From contig JAZLDH010000008.1 in NCBI GenBank assembly GCA_045614605.1, forward strand, positions 1 through 22,058: a DNA stretch of 22,058 bases. The letters run 5' to 3'. This stretch comes from Onthomorpha sp937906975. GTDB lineage: Bacteria > Bacteroidota > Bacteroidia > Bacteroidales > P3. Under the pieces are notes generated by a model. The model did no database searches. It saw only the letters and a list, made by a program, of their open reading frames with translations, and was not told the DNA's origin. Position numbers and translations under genes: made by a program. Within the stretch, counting starts at the first letter, position 1. Each line of letters starts with the position of its first letter. Shown in pieces: positions 6,844-14,093 of the stretch.

Positions 6844-9390
6844 TTGAAAAAATTGCGACACTTCTACGTTTTTTTCATCATAATAGCATCTTTTTTGCTA
6901 TTAACGCCCCTTCGTACTCTATCGCAAAACGACTCAATCCCTAAAAGCAAACCAACCTTGCAAGCAAGAGTAGATTACAAATCAAAAGACTCTATTACCT
7001 TCTTTTTAAACACAAAAGACGTTCACATTTACAATGAAGCAAATGTAGATTACGAAAAAATGAAACTGCAAAGTGGTTTTATGACTGTGAATTTCGACAC
7101 AAAAATCCTTGTTGCAGAAAAAACAAAAGACAGTTTAGAAGAGCAAAAACTACAATATCCCATCTTCAAAGAAGGAGCACAAGAATACAATTCCAAGCAA
7201 ATAAAATATAACTTCGACACAAAACAAGGCGTAATCAGCAATGTATTTACAAAAGAAAGCGATGGCTATCTTCATGGCGAAAAAGTAAAAAAAGTTGATG
7301 ATGAAACCATGTTTATTTCTTCGGGAATCTTTACCACATGTGACAATCCCGATCACCCACACTTTGGAATAAATTTCTCAAAAGCCAAATTAATAACCGA
7401 TGACAAAATAGTAACAGGACCAGCCTGGTTCTCCATAATGGAAATCCCACTTCCTGTAGGACTTCCCTTTGCATACTTTCCTTTTACCGAATCAAAACAA
7501 TCAGGATTCCTTATGCCCTCTTACGGATACGCCGCAAACAGAGGCTATTACCTAAGAAACATCGGTTGGTACTTTGCAATCAACGATTATATGGACCTTG
7601 CCCTGCAAGGAGATATTTACACCAATCTTTCATACGCCCTAAACGTTACCTCATCATACGTAAAACGTTACAAATACTCAGGCTCAATAGAATTTCGTTA
7701 CGAAGACAACCACACAGGACTAAGAAACACACCAAGTTATAGCTCATCTAACGCTTTTAAATTCCGTTGGTCTCATCGTCAAGACAGCAAAGCCCACCCA
7801 CATCGTAGCTTTTCTGCAAACGTAAACCTTGTAAGTAGCAAATTTAATCAATACACAACCAATCTTTCCGACTATTTCAATAACACAACAACATCTTCCA
7901 TTGCCTTTTCCACCAAATTAGGCTCTTATTGGAATATGACAGCAAATTTAGGCGAAAGCTACAACGTCAATACAGGAGCAATCAGTTTAGATTTACCTTC
8001 TGTAAGCGTTTCAACCACACAAATATATCCTTTTAGAAAAAAGAAAAAACAAGGAAAGAACAAATGGTATGAAGACATCTCCTTTTCATACCGAGTAAAC
8101 ATGATAAACAAAATAGACACCTACGACACACTGCTAACCTCTCCCGACATATTCAAATCATTCCGCAACGGAATCGTACATTCCATTCCAATACAAAGCA
8201 ATGTTAAAGTATTAAAACATCTAAATTGGACAAACAGCATAGACTACACAGAACGCTGGTACTCAAACAGCATATCCAAAGCCTATAACCCAGAAACAGA
8301 CCTAATAGACAAAGACACAATCTACGGATTCATTGCAAACAGAAACGCAAACTTTAAAAGCTCCTTAAACACTCGCCTATATGGAATGTTTATCTTCAAA
8401 AAAGGATTCATAAAAGCCATAAGACATGTTATCAATCCTAACATTTCTTTCACTTATACACCCGATTTCTCACACCCCTCTTTAGGATTCTACGATTTCT
8501 ACACCGACAAAGAAGGCAAAAGAGTCTATTATTCAAGAACAGAAAACGGAATCTATGGCTCGCCTGCCGAAGGAGCATCAGGAATCCTTAATTTCTCCAT
8601 TGGCAACAACTTAGAAATGAAAGTAAAAAACGCAAACGACACCATAACAGGCGAAAGAAAAATCATATTACTTGAAAGTTTCAACATATCTTCGGGCTAC
8701 GACCTTGCAAAAGACAGCCTAAATTGGCAGCCTCTAAGACTCACCGCAAGAACAACCCTACTAAACAGACTACAACTTAACTATTCTGCTTCCTATACGC
8801 CATACGTCTTAGACACTTTGGGAAGATTGACCAACGAACTTTTAATTAACAAAGAAGGAACACTATTTAAAAGAGAAAACTCACAATGGACTCTTAACGC
8901 AAGTTGGCATATAAATCCTAAAAAAGCCAAACAACAATCCTCAAACCAAGCAACACAAGCCGATTACTCACCAACAGAACTAATGTACTCACCTTTTGCA
9001 AATCCAAACGAAATTTTACCTGACTATGTAGATTTCTCCATTCCTTGGAACCTTACCTTAGGAATGAGTTACTCACATTTAAGTTCCTATATTGTGAGTA
9101 TAGCAGGCTATCAAACCAATAAATCTGCCACCTTCACCGCAAGAGGAGACGTAAACCTAACTTCAAAATGGAAAGTAGGCTTTTCATCTGGTTATGACTT
9201 TATAAACAAAGATTTCACCTATACATCAATAGACTTTTACCGCGACCTACACTGCTGGGAAATGAGAATGAATTGGGTTCCCTTTGGTCCACGCCAAGGT
9301 TGGAACTTCTCCATATCAGTAAAAGCGCCAATGCTTCAAGATTTGAAGTACGAAAAACGTAACGACTTTAGAAACAGAATGGCGTATTAA
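6844..9390 (+). CDS. lptD: LPS-assembly outer membrane protein LptD
   Basis: 848 aa. Signal peptide at about 1-28 (MKKLRHFYVFF, ending RTLSQ). A periplasmic OstA/LptA-like beta-jellyroll lies at about 40-195, with TTCDNPDHPHFG at 164-175, matching the TTC-containing turn of LptD. Then come GFLMPSYG at 221-228 and a long aromatic, alternating-strand C-terminal part that forms the LptD beta-barrel. It inserts LPS into the outer leaflet with LptE; no lptE is seen here. The start is TTG at 6844: no ATG lies between the in-frame stop at 6787 and codon 71, and only this start keeps the signal peptide. The length fits Bacteroidota LptD. It is divergent from the amidase gene, with a strong hairpin terminator right after the stop. 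Confidence 0.93.
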   Translation: MKKLRHFYVFFIIIASFLLLTPLRTLSQNDSIPKSKPTLQARVDYKSKDSITFFLNTKDVHIYNEANVDYEKMKLQSGFMTVNFDTKILVAEKTKDSLEEQKLQYPIFKEGAQEYNSKQIKYNFDTKQGVISNVFTKESDGYLHGEKVKKVDDETMFISSGIFTTCDNPDHPHFGINFSKAKLITDDKIVTGPAWFSIMEIPLPVGLPFAYFPFTESKQSGFLMPSYGYAANRGYYLRNIGWYFAINDYMDLALQGDIYTNLSYALNVTSSYVKRYKYSGSIEFRYEDNHTGLRNTPSYSSSNAFKFRWSHRQDSKAHPHRSFSANVNLVSSKFNQYTTNLSDYFNNTTTSSIAFSTKLGSYWNMTANLGESYNVNTGAISLDLPSVSVSTTQIYPFRKKKKQGKNKWYEDISFSYRVNMINKIDTYDTLLTSPDIFKSFRNGIVHSIPIQSNVKVLKHLNWTNSIDYTERWYSNSISKAYNPETDLIDKDTIYGFIANRNANFKSSLNTRLYGMFIFKKGFIKAIRHVINPNISFTYTPDFSHPSLGFYDFYTDKEGKRVYYSRTENGIYGSPAEGASGILNFSIGNNLEMKVKNANDTITGERKIILLESFNISSGYDLAKDSLNWQPLRLTARTTLLNRLQLNYSASYTPYVLDTLGRLTNELLINKEGTLFKRENSQWTLNASWHINPKKAKQQSSNQATQADYSPTELMYSPFANPNEILPDYVDFSIPWNLTLGMSYSHLSSYIVSIAGYQTNKSATFTARGDVNLTSKWKVGFSSGYDFINKDFTYTSIDFYRDLHCWEMRMNWVPFGPRQGWNFSISVKAPMLQDLKYEKRNDFRNRMAY

Positions 9391-9397
9391 AGAAATA

Positions 9398-9445
9398 AAA
9401 AAATAAACCTAAGAGAAAATTTATTTTTTCTTAGGTTTATTTTTT
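9398..9445. terminator. Bidirectional terminator between lptD and the Na/Pi symporter gene
   Basis: The 17-nt arm at 9398-9414 (AAAAAATAAACCTAAGA) pairs perfectly with 9429-9445, around a 14-nt loop. The A-run on one side and the T-run on the other make it work for both converging genes. Confidence 0.85.
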
Positions 9446-9472
9446 GTTTTCTTAGAGTTTTTTTACGCTTTC

Positions 9473-11164
9473 TTATTTGTCTGAAAATGACTTCTCTAAG
9501 TCTTCCGAAATATTAATGATAAAATCTCCCATTCTTTCAAGTTCGTTTACTATATCCATATAATAAACGCTTGTTTGATAGTTCTTTTCGCCTGTTTCAA
9601 TTTCTTCTATTTCTTTATCGCGAAGTTTGTTTCTCAAATCGTTTATGTGGTTTTCGGCATTGTAAGCATTTGAAATATTATCTATGTTTGATTTCTTTGC
9701 AAGCGTAAGGTTTTCTATCATACTTTCGTATGCCTTATCCACAAGTTCTATCATCTCTTGCAGTTTCTTTATTGTAGCCTCATCAAATGCTTTTTTATGA
9801 GAATTTCTTCTTGAAATAATGCGTCCAATAGCGTGTGCAGAATCTCCAAGCGACTCCAATTCTCCTATTATCTTGTACATCGCTTTTATCTTCACAGAGG
9901 TTTGTTTGCTAATGCTTTCATTTGAAAGGTTATTCAAAAAGGTCGCTATTTCATATTCTATTCTGTCTGAAATTTCTTCGTACTTAACTAATTTCTTATT
10001 TAGTTCTTCAAATTTATCTACGCTTTTTTCTTCTACTGCTTGTTTAACATATCCTAATCCATTGCGAGAAATTTGTGCGAAATGAATGATTTCATCTAAG
10101 GCTTGTTCGCTTGCAAGTTCTGGTGTTGCGAGATAGCCTGCCGAAATGTATTTTAATCTAAATGTTTCTGTTTCTTGGTTCTTTGGAGTCTTTACTATCC
10201 AAACCACAGCCTTTTCAATATATTTCACAAACCATATTAAAAGCAAGGTATTTATGGTATTGAACAAGGTATGCAACATAGAAAGTCCATATAATGCTGC
10301 TGTACTTGGGTCAGTTACGCCGAGGCTTTCTATTATTCCTTCTACAAGAGAAAGAAATGGCTTAAAGAAAATCAAAGCCCATAACACGCCAAACACATTG
10401 AAAAGAGTGTGAGACATTGCTGCACGTTTTGCTTGTGTGTTTCCGACAGAGGCTGCAATATTAGCTGTTATTGTTGTTCCAATGTTTTCTCCCAAAACCA
10501 TAGCACAAGCCATTTCAAAAGGAATCCAACCCATGCTAAGCATAATCAAAGTAAGAGCCATCGTTGCTGAAGAAGACTGCAACACTAATGTAAGGGCTGT
10601 ACCAAAAGCCAAGAAGATAAGAACGGAACTAAAACCATAGCTTGACCAAGTCTTTACAAACTCCAAAACTTGTGGTGTTTCGTTCAAGTCAGGCACCGAT
10701 TCTTTCATAAAAGACAAACCAAGGAATAACAAACAAAAGCCAACAACAATTTCTCCTATGTTTTGTCTTTGGTTTTTCTTTGAGTTAGAAAACAAAAATC
10801 CCAACGCCATTAAAGGGATTGCAAGAATAGATATATCGGCTTTAAATCCTAACCAAGAAACCAACCATGCTGTAACAGTTGTTCCTATATTTGCTCCCAT
10901 TATTACGCCTATTGCTTGCATCAAAGTAAGCAATCCTGCGTTTACAAAGCTAACTACCATTACGGTTGTTGCAGAAGAGGACTGAATTATTGAGGTTATT
11001 CCAAGTCCTGTCATTACTCCCTTAAAGGGATTTGAGGTCATAGCCGAAAGAAATCCACGAAGTTTATCGCCAGAAGCCTTTTGAAGTCCTGAACTCATTA
11101 AATTCATACCATAAAGGAACATTCCTAATGCTCCAAACAATGTAAATATTTGAAGTATTTCCAT
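9473..11164 (-). CDS. Na+/phosphate symporter family protein with PhoU-like C-terminal domain
   Basis: 563 aa. The two inverted Na/Pi-cotransporter repeats are plain: QSSSATT (61-67) with GANIGTT (90-96), and QSSSAT (196-201) with GENIGTT (225-231). Many hydrophobic segments fill residues 1-335. From about 360 on the chain is soluble and helical, like PhoU (repeated ELESLGDSAHAIGRI and ELERMGDFIINI signatures). Such proteins (NptA/YjbB type) move phosphate with sodium across the inner membrane; the PhoU-like tail probably gates transport. Single-gene unit, convergent with lptD. Whether it imports or exports phosphate in this organism cannot be told. Confidence 0.92.
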   Translation of the reverse strand: MEILQIFTLFGALGMFLYGMNLMSSGLQKASGDKLRGFLSAMTSNPFKGVMTGLGITSIIQSSSATTVMVVSFVNAGLLTLMQAIGVIMGANIGTTVTAWLVSWLGFKADISILAIPLMALGFLFSNSKKNQRQNIGEIVVGFCLLFLGLSFMKESVPDLNETPQVLEFVKTWSSYGFSSVLIFLAFGTALTLVLQSSSATMALTLIMLSMGWIPFEMACAMVLGENIGTTITANIAASVGNTQAKRAAMSHTLFNVFGVLWALIFFKPFLSLVEGIIESLGVTDPSTAALYGLSMLHTLFNTINTLLLIWFVKYIEKAVVWIVKTPKNQETETFRLKYISAGYLATPELASEQALDEIIHFAQISRNGLGYVKQAVEEKSVDKFEELNKKLVKYEEISDRIEYEIATFLNNLSNESISKQTSVKIKAMYKIIGELESLGDSAHAIGRIISRRNSHKKAFDEATIKKLQEMIELVDKAYESMIENLTLAKKSNIDNISNAYNAENHINDLRNKLRDKEIEEIETGEKNYQTSVYYMDIVNELERMGDFIINISEDLEKSFSDK

Positions 11165-11196
11165 AATACTATTTTTTTTTAAATGTTAATTAAACA

Positions 11197-11226
11197 CAAA
11201 TTGATTATCTAAATCCTGTAAACAAA
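11197..11226 (-). promoter_or_regulatory. Possible promoter of the Na/Pi symporter gene
   Basis: On the minus strand TTTG (11226-11223), an 18-nt spacer and TCAATTTG (11204-11197) resemble the Bacteroidota consensus, with one mismatch in the -7 box. It is 33 bases from the start codon. Confidence 0.35.
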
Positions 11227-11248
11227 AACAAAATATTATGGATTTTGC

Positions 11249-11632
11249 TCAAATAACGAGTTTACCAAGACCTATTAGTCTATGAATAGGCTTGATAAAA
11301 GAACAGTGTTTGATTAAGGAATTTTTATGAATAAGATTTAAAACATTTGCATTGATAATCTTTCCGTCTTTCAAAAACTCTAAGTTGTTTTTGCTTACAG
11401 GGTTTGTTCTTTTCACTAAATTTTGCAAACGAAATGCACTGAAAGAAACAACTCTGCTATGGAAACAAAACTCAGAATCTGAGCAAGAAAAATCGTAAGA
11501 TGAGGAAAATAATTCGGAATTTAGACCCTCTGTCGGATTATTTATTGTTTTCAAATCCGACTCGTTGCTATAACTAACAAAGGCTATCGCAACCGAAATA
11601 ACTATAATGAGATTTCTTATTAAACCTCTCAC
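11249..11632 (-). CDS. Small exported hypothetical protein
   Basis: 127 aa with a hydrophobic N-terminus (about residues 5-21, LIRNLIIVISVAIAFVS) that is a signal peptide or anchor. The rest has no known domain that I recognise: a Ser-rich part with C49 and C56, then a basic region ending HRLIGLGKLVI. I have an impression of similar small Bacteroidota proteins with this kind of C-terminus, but I cannot confirm a family. The strongest support that it is real is a perfect promoter 30 bases upstream. It is divergent from the ECF sigma factor gene, so a link to that regulator (for instance as a target) is possible but unproven. Confidence 0.65.
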   Translation of the reverse strand: MRGLIRNLIIVISVAIAFVSYSNESDLKTINNPTEGLNSELFSSSYDFSCSDSEFCFHSRVVSFSAFRLQNLVKRTNPVSKNNLEFLKDGKIINANVLNLIHKNSLIKHCSFIKPIHRLIGLGKLVI

Positions 11633-11661
11633 AAGTATCTATAACCTACTTTCCCAGTTTG

Positions 11662-11692
11662 CAAATGTAAAGAGAAAATCTCTATTTACAAA
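11662..11692 (-). promoter_or_regulatory. Bacteroidota promoter of the small exported protein gene
   Basis: On the minus strand TTTG at 11692-11689, 19 nt, then TACATTTG at 11669-11662: an exact TTTG-N19-TAnnTTTG match. The start codon at 11632 gives a leader of about 25 nt. Confidence 0.75.
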
Positions 11693-11716
11693 ACATAAAA
11701 ATGAAATTTCTTTGAT

Positions 11717-11768
11717 TTTATCCAAAATTTGGACAGAAAAACACCTATTTGTCCAAATTTCGGATAAA
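11717..11768. repeat. Long imperfect inverted repeat in a divergent intergenic region
   Basis: The arm at 11717-11735 (TTTATCCAAAATTTGGACA) pairs with 11750-11768 around a 14-nt loop: 18 of 19 pairs, with one A x C mismatch (11724/11761). The right arm also begins a second small palindrome, GATAAAGTTTATC (11763-11775), which would compete with it. No gene ends here, so it is not a simple terminator. It may be an operator, a processed RNA structure or a remnant repeat. Confidence 0.65.
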
Positions 11769-11874
11769 GTTTATCTTAACTTTTTCGTGTGATTTAATTA
11801 ATTGAAAATTTCTTTTCCTTGATTAACAATTCATTAAGCGAGAGCATGGATTATTTTTCTAAAAAATCTATTCT

Positions 11875-11891
11875 TTGGCACATTTTTTACA
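11875..11891 (+). promoter_or_regulatory. Sigma-54-like -24/-12 element upstream of the ECF sigma gene
   Basis: TTGGCAC-ATTTT-TTACA fits the RpoN consensus TGGCAC-N5-TTGCW except that the -12 GC is AC. The GG (11877-11878) to AC (11889-11890) spacing of 10 nt is right. It lies 36 bases before the ATG. The same TTTG (11874-11877) could instead serve as a -33 box, but no good -7 box follows. Confidence 0.4.
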
Positions 11892-11926
11892 CATAATATG
11901 ACACAAACCCCTTAAAATTTATAGCC

Positions 11927-12433
11927 ATGAAATCTGAAAATTTTGAAAATCAATTGGTGGAATCCCAAAAAGTATTAGAAAATTTTGCCTATTCTTTAAC
12001 TCACGACAATGAAGAGACAAAAGATTTAGTGCAAGATACTTTACTAAAAGCCATTTTAAATAAAAAGGCTTATGAGCAAGATTCTAATCTTAAAGCTTGG
12101 CTGTTCACAATTATGAAAAACACCTTCATAAACAATTACAGAAAAACGAAAAAAATACAATCCATAACAACAAGGCAAAACTCAACGCCTTGGATTAACA
12201 ACATAGCAGGCAATAGCGTATATATAGCAGACCATAACACACAATACTCTCAAATTCTTATGATTTTAGACACCCTACCCGATGAACAAAAACTCCCTTT
12301 CCAACTAATGACACAAGGATATAAGTATTCCGAAATCGCAGAAATGTTTAACATTCCTATTGGCACTGTAAAAAGTCGCATATTCCTTGCAAGACAAAAA
12401 CTAAGCGAACAATTAGGCGACAACTCCCTATAA
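11927..12433 (+). CDS. ECF-type RNA polymerase sigma factor
   Basis: 168 aa, the usual size of an ECF sigma factor with only regions 2 and 4. Region 2 covers about 15-75 (DLVQDTLLKAI for core binding, then NLKAWLFTIMKNTFINNYRK for -10 recognition). Region 4 covers about 110-162 and ends in a helix-turn-helix (GYKYSEIAEMFNIPIGTVKS, then RIFLARQKL). It directs RNA polymerase to a regulon that cannot be read from the window. No anti-sigma gene lies next to it: the gene is alone, with a strong terminator after it and a small exported protein on the other side. Control is therefore probably transcriptional, possibly through the sigma-54-like element at 11875. Confidence 0.93.
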   Translation: MKSENFENQLVESQKVLENFAYSLTHDNEETKDLVQDTLLKAILNKKAYEQDSNLKAWLFTIMKNTFINNYRKTKKIQSITTRQNSTPWINNIAGNSVYIADHNTQYSQILMILDTLPDEQKLPFQLMTQGYKYSEIAEMFNIPIGTVKSRIFLARQKLSEQLGDNSL

Positions 12434-12443
12434 TAAAAATAAC

Positions 12444-12479
12444 AAAGACTGTCTAATGATAAAACGTTAGACAGTCTTT
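12444..12479. terminator. Bidirectional terminator after the sigma factor gene
   Basis: Perfect 13-bp stem: AAAGACTGTCTAA (12444-12456) with TTAGACAGTCTTT (12467-12479), 10-nt loop. A T-rich stretch follows on each strand, so it may also end the defence operon arriving from the right. Confidence 0.85.
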
Positions 12480-12587
12480 ATTACCTCTTTATACAAAGCA
12501 ATTCCTTTTGAAGTTAAAAGATATGTTTAATTCTATTACTTGTTCGAGTAGTTTTTTGTTTTTCTTTAAAATTTGGTTATTCTTTCT

Positions 12588-13403
12588 CTATCTATAAATT
12601 GAATCTAATGTATTTCCGTCTTTGTCTTTCCATTCTGCCCAGCCATTAGAAGAACGCCCCAAACAAAAATCTGCCGCAGCACTTGGACTTGAAAACACTT
12701 TATCAGAAGTCATAATCAATTTATCATCTTCCTTTGCGGTGTATTCTTTCAATAACAATTCTCTTTTTTCTTTCCAAGACAATGAAGGAACAGTTGTTTG
12801 TGCAATAACGCTACCTTTTAACACAGTAAAACCATTTGAGCTATAAAATCCTACTGCCTCACAACCACGCCCCTTTGTATAGAATAAATGTTCTGACTTT
12901 GGTTGTGATTGTTCAAATATATTGCAACCAATAAAAGAGGTTAAAAACTTAACGTCTTCAAAAAACTCGTCCATTGAGTCTTGTTGATATTCTGGCAAAT
13001 TTGGAACTTTAGGAGTTTGTTTATTTTCGTTCAAAACAAAAGCATTAACCTCTTTCGCTTCCTTTATAGCCTTATATTCCAAATATTGCACATCGGCTTT
13101 TGTCATATCAGCGTCCTTTGACACAAATATCAAAGCCTTTTGCCAAAACGTCTTTTTACTATCGTGGTCTTTTACTCTCTCGCAAAAGTTTTCAGTTTCG
13201 CCAATATAAGCCTTAGGCTTTGTATCCTCATCTTCTCCAAGCAAAATATAAAAAGCAGGCTTTTGCAACTTCTCTTGCGTGTTCAAATAAGACAAATTAG
13301 AACGAGGAACAACAAACATTTGACAAATCTTGTTGCTAATAAAAGCATATTGAGTGCCCTTTGGATCTCCATCTATTAAATATGTAGTTACTGTTTTGCC
13401 CAT
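12588..13403 (-). CDS. GIY-YIG nuclease with C-terminal DUF4357 domain
   Basis: 271 aa. The GIY-YIG core lies at about 49-115: FYI (51-53) for GIY, YIG (66-68), R76 in the helix after it and E109 as the likely metal-binding glutamate. The last 60 residues (SPSAAADFCLGRSSNGWAEW, then KDKDGNTLD) are a DUF4357 domain, a small module often seen beside or within restriction-modification genes. Residues 1-45 are a short extra N-terminal domain. All core catalytic positions seem to be present, so it should cut DNA, but the target is unknown. It is the last gene of the seven-gene operon, 5 bp after ptuB. A role as an accessory restriction nuclease or in operon-linked defence is inferred. Confidence 0.85.
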   Translation of the reverse strand: MGKTVTTYLIDGDPKGTQYAFISNKICQMFVVPRSNLSYLNTQEKLQKPAFYILLGEDEDTKPKAYIGETENFCERVKDHDSKKTFWQKALIFVSKDADMTKADVQYLEYKAIKEAKEVNAFVLNENKQTPKVPNLPEYQQDSMDEFFEDVKFLTSFIGCNIFEQSQPKSEHLFYTKGRGCEAVGFYSSNGFTVLKGSVIAQTTVPSLSWKEKRELLLKEYTAKEDDKLIMTSDKVFSSPSAAADFCLGRSSNGWAEWKDKDGNTLDSIYR

Positions 13404-13408
13404 AAATA

Positions 13409-14092
13409 TTATATCATAGATTTATAATTATCCGCATAATAACTAAAATACCATGCTATAAAATTACAATATGCATGGTATTTATATCTCCCACCCCTTC
13501 TTCTTTGTTTATTCCGATAATAATCTGCTCTTTCTAGAAAGAGTTCTTTAGACCATCTTTCCTTGCTATAGTCTTTCCGAAACCTATCCCAAACTTCCTC
13601 CATTGCAGCAACTCTTCCTCTTTTTAGATGTTCACAATTAAGTCCTAGCAAATCAATATCCGTTTGAACTTTTTCTTTATCTTTACCAGCAGGTATAATT
13701 TTTCCATTTAAATTGTAGGTTATTAGTTCTTCGCATGAATCAAGATGTGGGTCTAGTATATTGATAGGAATATTCCCTCGTTTTTTATCACAATGCTCGG
13801 CATTATTAATACATACCCCATACATATTAGAATATAATAACGACTGTTTCTTGTGTTCTTCCTCTGAATATGGGGAATCTTTGTGTCTTTTCTGTGAGAT
13901 ATAATGCTCTATTGTAGAGTCATTAACATCTATTTTCCCCATGCAATATGCACATATAAAACCTTGTTCGTTAACTAGACTTTGTCTAATTTGTTCTTTA
14001 CAGCGTAAATCATCATATGTCGCATCTGGGGTAGTGTCTCTATACTCTGATAGTTCTTGAGGTTCCCTATTTCGTTCATTTATAAATCTCAT
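13409..14092 (-). CDS. ptuB: HNH nuclease of the Septu system, PtuB-like (TIGR02646 type)
   Basis: 227 aa. The start (MRFINERNREPQELSEYR) and the CAYC (C47, C50) pair, followed by IEHYISQKR (H63) and SNMYGVCINNAEHCDKKRGN (N89, H100), are the pattern of TIGR02646/PtuB HNH nucleases. The cysteines probably hold a structural zinc; H63, N89 and H100 are candidates for the active site. The C-terminal helix is rich in aromatic residues (YHAYCNFIAWYFSYYADNY). It begins 1 bp after the ATPase gene ends, and this ATPase-HNH pairing defines Septu. Known role: in Septu, PtuA and PtuB form a complex that degrades nucleic acid on infection. Its activity here is inferred. Confidence 0.85.
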   Translation of the reverse strand: MRFINERNREPQELSEYRDTTPDATYDDLRCKEQIRQSLVNEQGFICAYCMGKIDVNDSTIEHYISQKRHKDSPYSEEEHKKQSLLYSNMYGVCINNAEHCDKKRGNIPINILDPHLDSCEELITYNLNGKIIPAGKDKEKVQTDIDLLGLNCEHLKRGRVAAMEEVWDRFRKDYSKERWSKELFLERADYYRNKQRRRGGRYKYHAYCNFIAWYFSYYADNYKSMI

Positions 14093-14093
14093 A

